64,000 bases of DNA from Solwaraspora sp. WMMD791 (GTDB lineage: Bacteria; Actinomycetota; Actinomycetes; Mycobacteriales; Micromonosporaceae): contig NZ_CP120737.1 in assembly GCF_029581195.1 (NCBI RefSeq), forward strand, positions 1,178,001 through 1,242,000, given 5' to 3'. Under the pieces are notes generated by a model, which saw only the letters and a list, made by a program, of their open reading frames with translations, had not been told where the DNA came from and ran no database searches. The translations under genes and the position numbers were made by a program. This document shows, in pieces, positions 7,613 through 16,880 of the stretch (positions are counted from its first letter, which is position 1; the number at the start of each line of letters is the position of its first letter).

Positions 7613-8857
7613 TCAGTCGCGGACCCGCACGCCCAGCAACGCGTCGCAGATGTCGGCCATCAACACCGGTGCCTGGGCGTCCGCGCCGACACCGGCCAGC
7701 GCCTCGTCGGCCCACTCGTCGACCACCGCCAGCGCACCCGGGGTGTCGAGGTCGTCGGCGAGGCGGCCGCGTACCGCGGCGAGCAGGTCCGCACCGGACG
7801 GGCCCGCCGCCGCGCACGCCGCCGCACGCCACCGCTGCCACCGCTGCTGGCCCGCCTTGAGTACGTCATCGGTCCACTGCCGGTCGGCCCGGTAGTGACC
7901 GGACATCAGCGCCAGCCGTACCGCCATCGGGGCGACCCGGTCGCCGCGCAGCCGGGAGACGAACACCAGGTTCCCCCGCGACTTGGACATCTTCTCGCCG
8001 TCGAGGCCGATCATCCCGGCATGGACGTAGTGGGCCGCGAACGGTGCCTGACCGGTCAGCACTTCGGCGTGCGCGGCGGAACACTCGTGATGCGGGAAGA
8101 CCAGGTCGTTGCCGCCACCCTGGACATCGATGCGGTCACCCAGCAGGCGCAGCGCGATCACCGCGCACTCGATGTGCCAACCGGGCCGCCCCGGCCCGAG
8201 CGGGCCGCCCTCCCAGGCCGGCTCACCATCGCGCGCGCCCCGCCACAGCAACGGGTCCAGCGGGTCGCGTTTGCCCGGCCGCTGCGGGTCACCGCCACGC
8301 TCGGCGGCGAAGACCAGCATCTGCTCCCGCGACAGGTTCGACTCGTAGCCGAACCGGTCCGCCGCCGCCAGATCGAAGTAGATGTCGCCGCTGCCATCGG
8401 CCAGCCGGTACCCCGCACCCCGGTCGAGCAGCACCCGGACCTGGTCGGCGATGGCGGGAATCGACTCGACCGCGCCGACGTAGTGCGTCGGCGGGATGAT
8501 CCGCAACGCCTCCATGTCCTCGCGGAACAACGCGGTCTCCCGCATTGCCAGGACCACCCAGTCCTCGCCGTCTCGAGCCGCCCGCTCCAGCAGCGGATCG
8601 TCGATGTCGGTGACGTTCTGGACGTACTCCACCTGATGGTCGGCGTCGCGCCACATCCGCTGCACCAGGTCGAAGGTGATCATGGTAGCGGCGTGACCGA
8701 GATGCGTGGCGTCGTACGGGGTGATCCCACAGACGTACATCGTCGCCGGTCGTCCCGGGCGGGTCGGGGCCACCGCCTGTCGCGCCGAATCGAACAACGC
8801 CAACGGCGCGCCGGTGCCCGGCAGCCGGGGCACCTCGTGGCCGGTCCAGGAGTCCAT
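7613..8857 (-). CDS. mshC: L-cysteine:1D-myo-inositol 2-amino-2-deoxy-alpha-D-glucopyranoside ligase
   Basis: Third enzyme of the mycothiol pathway: it activates cysteine with ATP and joins it to glucosaminyl-inositol in the cytoplasm. At 414 aa it is the usual MshC length and shorter than cysteinyl-tRNA synthetase, from which it derives. The N-terminus [10 protein letters not shown] is typical of MshC. Visible motifs are the zinc-ligand/substrate region [17 protein letters not shown] (HIGH equivalent HLGH), the GWHIECA region and KMSKSRGN (KMSKS loop). The anticodon-binding domain is absent. It is the last gene of a six-gene leftward run. Confidence 0.95.
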   Translation of the reverse strand: MDSWTGHEVPRLPGTGAPLALFDSARQAVAPTRPGRPATMYVCGITPYDATHLGHAATMITFDLVQRMWRDADHQVEYVQNVTDIDDPLLERAARDGEDWVVLAMRETALFREDMEALRIIPPTHYVGAVESIPAIADQVRVLLDRGAGYRLADGSGDIYFDLAAADRFGYESNLSREQMLVFAAERGGDPQRPGKRDPLDPLLWRGARDGEPAWEGGPLGPGRPGWHIECAVIALRLLGDRIDVQGGGNDLVFPHHECSAAHAEVLTGQAPFAAHYVHAGMIGLDGEKMSKSRGNLVFVSRLRGDRVAPMAVRLALMSGHYRADRQWTDDVLKAGQQRWQRWRAAACAAAGPSGADLLAAVRGRLADDLDTPGALAVVDEWADEALAGVGADAQAPVLMADICDALLGVRVRD

Positions 8858-8907
8858 GCCGTCAGCCTATCCATCGGTCACCGCGCGGCCGGTCGCTGCT
8901 GTGGAGA

Positions 8908-9729
8908 TCACATCGGCGGCCACGGGATCGCGCTACGCTCGTCCGGCGGCGGGGGAAACCGGCCGGACTCCATCAGGTGTACCACCCGCCGCCGCAACCC
9001 GGCGATCTCCGCCGCGGTCAGCAACGGGGCCAGCGCCGCACCCACCGGACCGTCCAGAGCCGTCAGCAACCGACGCAACGCCGGTGGTGCCTGCGCTGGC
9101 AGCCGCCGGCCGGCCCACCCCCACAGCACGGTACGCAGCTTGTCGTCCACGTGGAAGCACAGTCCGTGGTCGACCCCGTACACCTGATCGGAGTCGCCGG
9201 TCAGGACGTGGCCGCCTTTGCGGTCGGCGTTGTTGACCACCACGTCGAACACCGCCATCCGGGCCAGCCGTGGATCGTCGGCGTGTGCCAGGGCATAGGC
9301 GTTACCGGCCGGATCGCGGGCGGCGGCGATCGGCAACCAGTCCGCCGGGACCTGATCGGCCGGAACGAAACCGATCAGCGGTGCCGCCGACGCGGGCTCG
9401 TCGATCCACAACTGGCAGGCACCCGGCCCGAACGGGCCGTCGCGCAGCACCGTCGGTGGCACCAGTGGCCAGTCCAACGCCTGGGCCACCAGGTACGCCG
9501 ACACCTCACGGGCGGCCAACGTACCGTCCGGGAAATCCCACAGTGGACGCTCGCCTCGGACCGGCTTGTAGACGCACCGGGCCGTCTGCCCGTCGCCGCT
9601 GATCACTGCCCGGAGCGTGGTGTTCGACGCGTCGACCAGCTGCCCCTCCAGCTCGATCGACCCGGTACGCAACAGGGTCAGTGCGTCGGCGGCGTCGCGG
9701 ACCGACGGCTGTCCACCGGGCTCCATCAC
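8908..9729 (-). CDS. SCO1664-family protein (PI3/4-kinase-like fold), function unknown
   Basis: Conserved actinobacterial protein of 273 aa, usually found beside mshC and a DUF3090 gene, as here. The sequence resembles the phosphatidylinositol 3/4-kinase-like superfamily: CVYKPVRGERPLWDF carries the ATP-lysine equivalent, FDVVVNNADRKGGHV resembles the catalytic loop, and YGVDHGLCFH resembles the metal-binding DxG segment. No substrate has been established that I know of. The start is ATG 9729 or the adjacent ATG 9726. It lies 2 nt downstream of the DUF3090 stop, so the two are probably translationally linked. Confidence 0.85.
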   Translation of the reverse strand: MMEPGGQPSVRDAADALTLLRTGSIELEGQLVDASNTTLRAVISGDGQTARCVYKPVRGERPLWDFPDGTLAAREVSAYLVAQALDWPLVPPTVLRDGPFGPGACQLWIDEPASAAPLIGFVPADQVPADWLPIAAARDPAGNAYALAHADDPRLARMAVFDVVVNNADRKGGHVLTGDSDQVYGVDHGLCFHVDDKLRTVLWGWAGRRLPAQAPPALRRLLTALDGPVGAALAPLLTAAEIAGLRRRVVHLMESGRFPPPPDERSAIPWPPM

Positions 9730-9731
9730 GT

Positions 9732-10346
9732 TCAGCGGTGGTAGCCGTTGTTCCGGGGGCAGAGATGGCCGCGCGGATCCAGCGGCTGGCCGCAGAGCGG
9801 GCAGGGAGGACGTCCGGCCGCCACCACGCGGCGGGCGCGGTCGATGAAACCACGGGTCGCGGCGGGGGTCAGTCGCACCCGGAGGCGGTCCAGGCCCGGA
9901 TCGTCGGCATCGTCGGCATCGGCGTCCTCGGCGTCGGCGAGCAGCGCCGCGACGGCGTCGGCGTCAGCCGAGTCGGGCTCCGACTCAGGCTCGGACTCGG
10001 GCTCACCGACGGCAATGGCCTCGATCACCACGGTCGACGTGTCGACGTCGAAGGCCAGGCCGAGGGTCCCGACCCGGAACTCCTCGTCGACCGGCGTCTC
10101 CAGCGGGTCGTTGTCCGACTGGCCACCGGGCAGTTCCGGTACGTCGACGCCGAACCGCCGCTGCGCCTCGGCCAGCAGCTCCTCCAGCTTCTCCGCCAGC
10201 AGCGACACCTGGACCTTCTCCAGGGCCACGCTGACCACGCGGCCGCCGCCCCGGGCCTGCAGGAAGAACATCCGCTCCCCGGGTGGCCCCACGGTCCCCG
10301 CGACGAACCGCTCCGGCGGCTCGAAGGCATGCACCTGGTGGGTCAT
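9732..10346 (-). CDS. DUF3090 domain protein with C-terminal zinc-ribbon-like end
   Basis: DUF3090 protein of 204 aa, conserved in actinobacteria next to the SCO1664-type gene. The N-terminus MTHQVHAFEPPERFVAG is family-typical and fixes the start at 10346; the frame continues upstream to 10412 without support. The C-terminus has a CxxC segment (CPLCGQPLDPRGH) that looks like half of a treble-clef or zinc ribbon. An acidic segment of repeated Asp/Ala and Glu/Ser residues lies at about aa 125-160. Function is unknown; conserved linkage suggests it works with the neighbouring kinase-like protein. Confidence 0.88.
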   Translation of the reverse strand: MTHQVHAFEPPERFVAGTVGPPGERMFFLQARGGGRVVSVALEKVQVSLLAEKLEELLAEAQRRFGVDVPELPGGQSDNDPLETPVDEEFRVGTLGLAFDVDTSTVVIEAIAVGEPESEPESEPDSADADAVAALLADAEDADADDADDPGLDRLRVRLTPAATRGFIDRARRVVAAGRPPCPLCGQPLDPRGHLCPRNNGYHR

Positions 10347-10424
10347 GCCGTCGACCCTATCGGGCTCTCGGGTCGATCCGGTAACGCACCGACCCGATTG
10401 CCCGACCGGCACCCCACCGACCGT

Positions 10425-11144
10425 TCACCGCGACGGCTCGCCACCTCCGGCTCCGGCACCACCTCCGACGGGAGCATCCGACTCCGACGGACGACCCCGA
10501 CGACGGCCACGGCCCCGTTTGGCGACGACCAGGCCGGTCAAGTCGGCACCGGTGTCGTTGAGCCGCAGCAGGAACGGTCGGGTCGTGGTGTAGCGGATGA
10601 CCGTCAGCGACGCCGGGTCCGCCACGATCCGCTGGAACAGGTCGAGATGCAGACCCAGCGCGTCGGCGACGATGGCCTTGATCACGTCGCCGTGGGTGCA
10701 CGCCAGCCACAGCGCGTCCGACCCCTGTTCGGCGTCGACGACGGCGTTCCAGTGGCGGACCGCCGTCACCGCCCGGGCCGCGACCGCCGCCATCGCCTCG
10801 CCACCGGGGAACACGGCGGCGCTCGGATGCTCCTGGACCACCCGCCACAGCGGCTGTTTGGCCAGCGAGCGCAACGGCTGGCCTTCCCATTCGCCGTACC
10901 CGCATTCGACAAGGCCCTCGTCCACAGCCGGCGTCACCGCGGGCAGCGCCAACGCCAGCGTCTGCCGGCAGCGCACCAGCGGGCTGCTGACCACCTGTGC
11001 CCACGGCACCTGGGCGAGTCGGGCACCGACCGCCTGGGCCTGGGCCCGGCCCGTGTCGTCGAGCTCGACCGGCCGGCGTCCGGCCAGCCCGCCCTCGGCG
11101 TTGGCCGTCGTGCGGCCATGTCGCAGAAGCACCACTGTCGCCAT
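10425..11144 (-). CDS. Histidine phosphatase family protein (MSMEG_4193-type putative phosphomutase)
   Basis: Phosphoglycerate-mutase-like histidine phosphatase, 239 aa. The catalytic motif LLRHGRTTAN is at aa 5-14, with His8 as the phospho-acceptor. Further expected residues are Arg in SSPLVRCRQT, Glu in ECGYGEWEGQPL and the second His in ACTHGDVIKA. The start at 11144 matches the family N-terminus MATVVLLRHG. The C-terminus ends in an Arg/Gly-rich tail (KRGRGRRRGR) that may be disordered. The gene belongs to the mshC/DUF3090 cluster, where this phosphatase type is a regular member. The substrate is unknown. Confidence 0.9.
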   Translation of the reverse strand: MATVVLLRHGRTTANAEGGLAGRRPVELDDTGRAQAQAVGARLAQVPWAQVVSSPLVRCRQTLALALPAVTPAVDEGLVECGYGEWEGQPLRSLAKQPLWRVVQEHPSAAVFPGGEAMAAVAARAVTAVRHWNAVVDAEQGSDALWLACTHGDVIKAIVADALGLHLDLFQRIVADPASLTVIRYTTTRPFLLRLNDTGADLTGLVVAKRGRGRRRGRPSESDAPVGGGAGAGGGEPSR

Positions 11145-11214
11145 CGGGCCAGCGTACGGTGAACGCCGCCGCCCGGTGCGGCCAGCGCACCGGCACCCGA
11201 CCAACCGGCGACGG

Positions 11215-12042
11215 TCAGGTCGCCGAAATGGTGCCCGTCATCAGCAGCGCCATCACCAGAGCACCGAGGGCCACCCGGTAGAGCACGAAGGCGTACAGGG
11301 TGTGATGCGCGACGTAGCGCAGCAGCCAGGCGATCGCCGCGTAGCCGACCGCGAAGGCGATCACCGTCGCCACCACCATCTGGGCGACCGTCGGCGCCCG
11401 ACCCTCCGGGTCGAACACGTCCGGGAGGCTGAACAGACCCGACATCACCACCGCCGGGATGGCCAGCAGGAAGGAGAACCGGGCGGCGGCCTCCCGGGTC
11501 AGGTTGAGAAACAGGCCGGCGGTCAACGTGCCACCGGAGCGGGACACCCCGGGAATGAGCGCCATCGCCTGGGCGAAACCCATCACCACGCCGTCGCGCA
11601 TTGTCAGGCGCTGCAGGGTACGGGTCTGCCGTCCCCAGTACTCGGCGAACGCCAGGATCAGGGCGAACACGATCAGCACCGTGGCGGTGATCCACAGATT
11701 GCGCAGACCACTGCGGATCTGGTCCTTGAACAGGAAGCCGATCACCCCGATCGGGATCGACCCGACGATGACGTACCAGCCCATCCGGTAGTCGGGGTCG
11801 CCCCGCACCGACGAGTCCCAGATGCCGACGATCCAGGTCTTGGAGATCCGCCAGATGTCCTTGGCGAAGTACAGCAGTACCGCGGCCTCGGTGCCGAGCT
11901 GGGTGACCGCGGTGAACGACGCCCCGGCGTCGGCCTCGAAGAACAGCGCCGAGGTGATCCGCAGGTGCGCCGACGAGCTGATCGGCAGGAACTCGGTCAG
12001 GCCCTGCACCACGCCGAGCACGATGACTTCGATCCAGCTCAC
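11215..12042 (-). CDS. uppP: Undecaprenyl-diphosphatase (BacA/UppP)
   Basis: Integral membrane phosphatase that converts undecaprenyl diphosphate to undecaprenyl phosphate, recycling the lipid carrier of cell-wall synthesis and giving bacitracin tolerance. At 275 aa with about eight membrane segments it is normal for the family. Signature motifs are [14 protein letters not shown] near the N-terminus, with the catalytic Glu and Ser-rich loop, and [11 protein letters not shown] further on, with the catalytic Arg. It sits between the LLM oxidoreductase and the phosphatase gene on the same strand and is probably co-transcribed with them. Confidence 0.95.
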   Translation of the reverse strand: MSWIEVIVLGVVQGLTEFLPISSSAHLRITSALFFEADAGASFTAVTQLGTEAAVLLYFAKDIWRISKTWIVGIWDSSVRGDPDYRMGWYVIVGSIPIGVIGFLFKDQIRSGLRNLWITATVLIVFALILAFAEYWGRQTRTLQRLTMRDGVVMGFAQAMALIPGVSRSGGTLTAGLFLNLTREAAARFSFLLAIPAVVMSGLFSLPDVFDPEGRAPTVAQMVVATVIAFAVGYAAIAWLLRYVAHHTLYAFVLYRVALGALVMALLMTGTISAT

Positions 12043-12100
12043 CGCCGCACCCCCGTTCGGCTTCCGGCGGCCCGTGACGTGCTCCGTGCCCGCCGGTGAC

Positions 12101-13162
12101 TCACTGGCCCACCCCGGCGGTGTCGAGTGCCTGCGCCACCGTCCGCAAGGTCGCCTTCTTCTCCTCCACGTCGTCGCCGAACAGGCTCACCGACAGCGTC
12201 GTCACCCCGGCCGCGGCGAAGTCACCGATCCGCTCGGCGATCCGCGTCGGCGGACCCAGCAGCGACGTACGGTCGATGAATTCCAGCGGAACGGCGGCGG
12301 CGGCGTCCCGGACCCGGCCGGCCAGATAGTGGTCCTGGACCACGTCGGCGGCCGCGCCGAACCCCATCCGGGTGGCCAGCTGGTGGTAGAAGTTGCGCGA
12401 CCGGCTGCCCATCCCGCCGATGTAGAGCGCGGCGTAGCCGCGCACCAGGTCCGCGCAGGCGGACACGTCGTCGCCGACCACCACAGGTACGGTCGGCACC
12501 ACGTCGAAGCCGGCCAGCTCCGCTCCGACGCGGGACCGACCGACGGTGACCGCCGCCAACTGGTCGGCCGCCGCCTCCGGCGAGTAGAACACCGCCAGCC
12601 AGCCGTCGGCGATCTCGCCGGCCAGCTCCAGGTTGCGCGGGCCGACCGCGGCCAGGTAGATCGGGATCCGTGACCGTGGCGGACGGAAGTTGAGTCGCAG
12701 GGCCTTGCCGGGACCGTCCGGCAGCGGCAACGGATAGTGTTCACCGGCGTACTCGACGCGCTCGCGGGCGACCGCGCGGCGGACGATCTCGACGTACTCC
12801 CGGGTCCGCGCCAGCGGCTGTCCGAACCGTACGCCGTGCCATCCCTCGGAGACCTGCGGTCCGGACACCCCCAGGCCGAGTCGGAACCGACCGCCGGAGA
12901 GGGTGTCGATCGTGGCGGCCGTCATCGCGGTCGCCGCCGGGGTACGCGCCGGGATCTGCATGACCGCCGCACCGACGTCGATCCGGCTGGTCTGACCGGC
13001 CAACCAGGCCAGTACGCTCGGCGAGTCGGAGCCGTACGATTCAGCCACCCAGACCACCGCATAGCCGAGCCGATCGGCCTCCTGGGTCAGGGCCAGGTGC
13101 TCCACCGGCGAACCGGTGGAGGTGAGGTAACCGAGGCTGAGCCCGAGTCGCACTCCCGTCAT
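12101..13162 (-). CDS. LLM-class F420-dependent oxidoreductase
   Basis: Luciferase-like monooxygenase superfamily enzyme (TIM barrel), 353 aa, probably using the deazaflavin F420 as most actinobacterial members do. Recognisable parts are the N-terminal strand [26 protein letters not shown] (cofactor region), the [12 protein letters not shown] motif and [15 protein letters not shown]. The start is ATG at 13162 after a G-rich GGGGGATGGGGG region; a longer in-frame extension to 13441 overlaps the divergent reductase gene and is rejected. It heads the uppP-mshC run. The substrate is unknown. Confidence 0.88.
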   Translation of the reverse strand: MTGVRLGLSLGYLTSTGSPVEHLALTQEADRLGYAVVWVAESYGSDSPSVLAWLAGQTSRIDVGAAVMQIPARTPAATAMTAATIDTLSGGRFRLGLGVSGPQVSEGWHGVRFGQPLARTREYVEIVRRAVARERVEYAGEHYPLPLPDGPGKALRLNFRPPRSRIPIYLAAVGPRNLELAGEIADGWLAVFYSPEAAADQLAAVTVGRSRVGAELAGFDVVPTVPVVVGDDVSACADLVRGYAALYIGGMGSRSRNFYHQLATRMGFGAAADVVQDHYLAGRVRDAAAAVPLEFIDRTSLLGPPTRIAERIGDFAAAGVTTLSVSLFGDDVEEKKATLRTVAQALDTAGVGQ

Positions 13163-13361
13163 CCCCCATCCCCCGCGCACGGGGCGTCGACGCGCCCACC
13201 CGGCGGGAGCCGGGTGGCAAGCCGCATCAGGGTACGCAATCGTCCGCCGCCGTTGGACGACCGGCCGGGACGACTCGCCGGAGACCGGATGTCCGGGCAG
13301 GTTACCGGGGTTGACAGGAGCGAGGATATCCGTACCGCCGGGTTCTGCATAAGGTTCACCC

Positions 13362-14333
13362 ATGCAGCAGCGACCGCTCGGCCGCAGCGGGCTGGCGGTT
13401 TCCCGGCTCGCGCTCGGCACCATGACCTGGGGCCGGGACACCGACGCCGACGACGCGGCGGCGCAGTTGAAGAACTACCTGGACGCCGGCGGCAACCTGG
13501 TCGACACCGCCGACGTGTACGGCGACGGCGACGCCGAAGCGGTGATCGGGGCGATGCTGGACAGCATGGTCCCTCGCGAGGACCTGGTCATCGCCACCAA
13601 GGCCGGGCTGCGACCTGGCGGTCCACGCCGACGGGACACGTCCCGCTGGCACCTGCTGCGCACCCTCGACGCCTCGCTGCGCCGGCTCGGCACCGACTAC
13701 GTCGACCTGTGGCAGGTGCACGGCTACGACCCGCAGACCCCGTTGGAGGAGACCCTCGCGGCGTTGGACCTGGCCGTCGCCAGCGGTCGGGTGCGCTACG
13801 CCGGAGTGTCGAACTTCAGCGGCTGGCAGACGGCGCAGGCCACCGCCTGGCAGACAGCGGTGCCCGGCCGGGCGCCGGTGGTCGCCGTCCAGGTGGAGTA
13901 CTCGCTGTTGCAGCGCGGCGTGGAGCGCGAGGTGCTACCGGCCTGCACCGCCCTCGGGCTGGGTCTGCTGGCCTGGTCACCGCTGGGGCGCGGGGTGCTC
14001 ACCGGCAAGTACCGGCACGGCCGGCCGGTCGACTCCCGGGCCGCGTCGACGCATCTGGAACGGTTCGTCGCGGGTTATCTGGAGCCGCGGTGTTCGAGCA
14101 TCGTCGAGGCGGTCGCCACCGCCGCAGCCGGGCTGGGAGTGGCACCGTTGGAGGTGGCGCTGGCCTGGGTGCGGGACCGACCGGGAGTCACCGCGCCGAT
14201 CCTCGGTGCGCGCACCGCGGGCCAGCTCGTGGGCGCGCTGCAGGTCGAACGGATGACGCTGCCGGCGGAGATCGCCCGGGCCCTCGACGACGTGTCCGCG
14301 CCACCGGTCGGCTACCCGGAGCGCGACGGGTGA
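13362..14333 (+). CDS. Aldo/keto reductase
   Basis: NADPH-dependent aldo/keto reductase of the YajO/Tas-like group, 323 aa. The TIM-barrel start is LGRSGLAVSRLALGTMTWG. The catalytic tetrad is recognisable as Asp in DTADVYG (with Tyr), Lys in ATKAG and His in WQVHGYD. The C-terminal cofactor-binding segment is TAPILGARTAGQLVGAL. It is divergent from the LLM oxidoreductase gene with 199 nt between starts, so the two may share control. The physiological substrate is unknown. Confidence 0.92.
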   Translation: MQQRPLGRSGLAVSRLALGTMTWGRDTDADDAAAQLKNYLDAGGNLVDTADVYGDGDAEAVIGAMLDSMVPREDLVIATKAGLRPGGPRRRDTSRWHLLRTLDASLRRLGTDYVDLWQVHGYDPQTPLEETLAALDLAVASGRVRYAGVSNFSGWQTAQATAWQTAVPGRAPVVAVQVEYSLLQRGVEREVLPACTALGLGLLAWSPLGRGVLTGKYRHGRPVDSRAASTHLERFVAGYLEPRCSSIVEAVATAAAGLGVAPLEVALAWVRDRPGVTAPILGARTAGQLVGALQVERMTLPAEIARALDDVSAPPVGYPERDG

Positions 14334-14399
14334 CCGGCGGCACCGCCGCAGCCGCAGACCTCGGGTGACAGTGCGCCGCCGGCCCGGCAGGATGGGTCC

Positions 14400-14591
14400 A
14401 TGGACTACGAATACGCGCCGCTGCGGTTACCGCCGAACGTCGACCGGGTGACCGCCGCCGCGCAGCTCGCGATCCAGGCCGAGTTCTCCGGTTGGGAACT
14501 GGCCCGGGTACGTCTGTACCGCGACGGCACCCGTCAGGTGGTGCTGCGCCGCAAGGTCGCCGCGCTGCCGCAACCCGGCCTTTCCGTCTGA
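14400..14591 (+). CDS. DUF5703 family small protein
   Basis: Small conserved actinobacterial protein of 63 aa matching the DUF5703 family: MDYEYAPLRLPPNVDR, then FSGWELARVRLYRDGTRQV, then a basic end RRKV. It is soluble and probably a small alpha/beta fold. It lies 66 nt after the aldo/keto reductase and could be co-transcribed. Leu10 is encoded by TTA, a rare codon in such GC-rich genomes that often marks dependence on the bldA tRNA. Function is unknown. Confidence 0.8.
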   Translation: MDYEYAPLRLPPNVDRVTAAAQLAIQAEFSGWELARVRLYRDGTRQVVLRRKVAALPQPGLSV

Positions 14592-14615
14592 CCGGGTCGC
14601 GGCAGCGACGACGGT

Positions 14616-15299
14616 TCAGCCCCGTCCGATGGGCTCCGCCTCGGTGACGGCGTCGTCGTCGTCCGACAGGTAGGCGTGCTCGTCGAGGCGCCCGACGATC
14701 TCGTCGCCCGGTGCCGACCGGAACGCGGCGTCGACGTCGTCGACATCGAGCGCCTCCGGGTCCAGCGGCGTGCCCACCTCGTGCACCGTCACCACCCCGT
14801 CGAGCGGGTCCAGCTCGGGGATGTCCAGCGCGCCGAGCGAGCCGTCGCCGGCCTGCAGCAGTTCCAGGACCGCCTCACCGACCCCGGTCACCGGCTCGGT
14901 CTCCTCGGTGGGCGGGGCGCCCTGACGACGGGCCGCCTCGGCGATGCGGATCAGCGCCGCCACCGACGGCACCCGGTAGTCACGGCGCTGCCGCACCGAG
15001 ACCAACCGCGGATGCGGGTCGTCCGGCTCGCCGCCGTCGACACCGCCGGCACCGACGCCGAACCGTTCGTCGGCCTCCTGCGGGTCGATCGACTCGACGT
15101 CCCAGGGGGTGACCTCCCCGAACGCGTCCAGCAGCAGCTCGTCGTAGGCGTAGGAGGCGTTGTTGAGGGTCACGTACGCCTGCCAGACCGCGTCGTCGTC
15201 GATGCGGCCCTGTGCGGCCTTGACCGTGTCCAGGTGTGCCCGGGCCGCCTGGAACACCTGCTCCAACGCGGCGTCGAGTGCGGTGTGCTGGTCGGTCAT
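14616..15299 (-). CDS. Conserved actinobacterial hypothetical protein
   Basis: Soluble acidic protein of 227 aa that I recognise only as a conserved actinobacterial hypothetical. The N-terminal part (about aa 1-75) is helical (ALEQVFQAARAHLDTVKAAQ) with a Tyr-rich VTLNNASYAYDELLLD segment. The middle contains SVRQRRDYRVPSVAALIRIA. The C-terminal third is acidic and probably flexible. It converges on the DUF5703 gene with 24 nt between stops. It lies 63 nt upstream of the M20 peptidase gene on the same strand and may be in one transcript with it. No catalytic motif is visible. Confidence 0.7.
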   Translation of the reverse strand: MTDQHTALDAALEQVFQAARAHLDTVKAAQGRIDDDAVWQAYVTLNNASYAYDELLLDAFGEVTPWDVESIDPQEADERFGVGAGGVDGGEPDDPHPRLVSVRQRRDYRVPSVAALIRIAEAARRQGAPPTEETEPVTGVGEAVLELLQAGDGSLGALDIPELDPLDGVVTVHEVGTPLDPEALDVDDVDAAFRSAPGDEIVGRLDEHAYLSDDDDAVTEAEPIGRG

Positions 15300-15362
15300 G
15301 CGGATGAAGTTCCCTTCACGGGTGATCTGGCCCCACCGGCCGGTGGCGGTGCGGGCCGTCGG

Positions 15363-16685
15363 TCAGCTCTGCCGCAGGAAGCGGTCGAGCACGTGCACGC
15401 CGAACTGTAGCCCGTCGATCGGCACCCGCTCGTCGATGCCATGGAACAGTGCGGAGAAATTCAGGTCGGCCGGCAGCCGCAGCGGCGCGAACCCGAAGCA
15501 GCGGATGCCGAGCTGCTGGAACGCCTTGGCGTCGGTGCCGCCGGAGAGCATGTACGGCACCACCCGGGCACCGGGATCGGCCCAGCGCAGCGCCGCCGCC
15601 ATCGCGTCGACCAGTGCCCCGTCGAAACTGGTCTCGATCGCCGGTTGCCGCTCGACGTGCTCGATCTCGACGTCCGGGCCGACGATCTGCCGGAGTTCGG
15701 TGAGGAACTGGGCCTCCTGGCCGGGCAGCACCCGGCAGTCGATGGTGGCGCTGGCCCGGCCCGGGATGACGTTCTCCTTGTAGCCGGCCTGCAGCCGGGT
15801 CGGGTTGGCGGTGTTGCGGATCGTGGCACCGATGATGTTGGCGATCGGTCCCAGTTTGGCGATCGTGAGCTCCGGGGTGTCGGGGTCGAACGCGATGCCG
15901 AGCAGGTCGGAGACCTCCGCCAGGAAGTCCCGCACGGTCGGGGTGACGACGATCGGGAACTGGTGGCGGCCGACCCTGGCCACCGCCTCGCACAGTGCGG
16001 TGACGGCGTTGTCGTCGTGCACCATCGATCCGTGCCCGGGACGTCCCCGGGTGTGCAGGCGGAGCCAGTTGATGCCCTTCTCCGCCGTCTCGATCAGGTA
16101 CAACCGCAGGTCGTCGCTGACGGTGTAGGAGAAGCCGCCGACCTCGCCGATCGCCTCGGTGCACCCGTCGAACAGGTCGGGACGTTCCTGCACGAGGTGG
16201 TGTGCGCCGTACCGGCCGCCGGCCTCCTCGTCGGCGGTGAAGGTCAGCACGATGTCACGGGGCGGCCGGGTCCCGGTCCGCTGCCAGTCCCGGACGACGG
16301 CGAGCATCATCGCGTCGAAGTCCTTCATGTCGATCGCGCCACGGCCCCACAGGTAGCCGTCGCGCACCTCGCCGGCGAACGGCGGCACCGACCATTCGGT
16401 GGCGTCGGCCGGGACGACGTCGAGATGGCCGTGCACCAGCAGCGCGCCCCGGGCGGGGTCGGTGCCGGGAATCCGGGCGACGACGTTGGCCCGGCCCGGT
16501 GCCGACTCGACGATGGTGCTGTCGAGGCCGACCTCGGCGAGCTCGGCGGCGACGTACTCGGCGGCGACCCGTTCACCGGCGCAGGTGAGCGGATCGCCGG
16601 TGTTGGTGGTGTCGATCCGGAGCAGGTCGCGGCAGATCCGCACGACCTCCTCGGCGGGTGCCGGCGACGCGGGCGGTGCACTCAT
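15363..16685 (-). CDS. M20/M25/M40-family metallopeptidase
   Basis: Dizinc aminopeptidase or amidohydrolase of the M20 family (ArgE/DapE/carboxypeptidase G2 group), 440 aa, cytoplasmic. Metal ligands and catalytic residues are all visible: His and Asp in LVHGHLDVVP, bridging Asp in WGRGAIDMKDFD, the Glu pair in TADEEAGGRYGAH and the final His in ALFHGIDERVP. The dimerisation lid lies in the middle (DCRVLPGQEAQFL region). The start is ATG 16685, with ATG 16697 an alternative; the frame runs open to 17657 but would overlap the hemerythrin gene. The substrate is unknown. Confidence 0.92.
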   Translation of the reverse strand: MSAPPASPAPAEEVVRICRDLLRIDTTNTGDPLTCAGERVAAEYVAAELAEVGLDSTIVESAPGRANVVARIPGTDPARGALLVHGHLDVVPADATEWSVPPFAGEVRDGYLWGRGAIDMKDFDAMMLAVVRDWQRTGTRPPRDIVLTFTADEEAGGRYGAHHLVQERPDLFDGCTEAIGEVGGFSYTVSDDLRLYLIETAEKGINWLRLHTRGRPGHGSMVHDDNAVTALCEAVARVGRHQFPIVVTPTVRDFLAEVSDLLGIAFDPDTPELTIAKLGPIANIIGATIRNTANPTRLQAGYKENVIPGRASATIDCRVLPGQEAQFLTELRQIVGPDVEIEHVERQPAIETSFDGALVDAMAAALRWADPGARVVPYMLSGGTDAKAFQQLGIRCFGFAPLRLPADLNFSALFHGIDERVPIDGLQFGVHVLDRFLRQS

Positions 16686-16757
16686 GCGGTTCTTCATACC
16701 AGCCCGCCCGCCCTGGACCCAGCCCCGGTGGCCGGTGGCGGGGGCCGGACCAGGGCT

Positions 16758-16810
16758 GGTGGTGGTCGCGTGTCTGGCCGCCGCCGGTGGTGGTCGCGTG
16801 TTTGGCCGCC
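16758..16810. repeat. Direct repeat, 25 bp, period 28, one mismatch
   Basis: Copies at 16758-16782 and 16786-16810 differ at one base (C at 16774, T at 16802). The T in the second copy creates the GTTT of the SigB/F-type -35 element of the hemerythrin promoter, whereas the first copy reads GTCT. Confidence 0.8.
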
Positions 16811-16825
16811 GGCAGGCCCGGGTAT
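16800..16825 (+). promoter_or_regulatory. SigB/SigF-type promoter of the hemerythrin gene
   Basis: GTTT at 16800-16803 and GGGTAT at 16820-16825 are separated by 16 nt, matching the general-stress sigma consensus GTTT-N15-17-GGGTAT known from mycobacterial SigF and similar to streptomycete SigB. The start codon is 55 nt downstream. Confidence 0.7.
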
Positions 16826-16880
16826 CGCCGCGGGCGCCACCGGATGCACCGGCACCCGGTACGGCCCGGAGGAGGTAGGC

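Noticed and set aside
9681-11162. A 493-aa plus-strand open frame opposite the DUF3090 and phosphatase genes
   Set aside because: Antisense to two conserved genes with intact motifs; no domain is recognisable.
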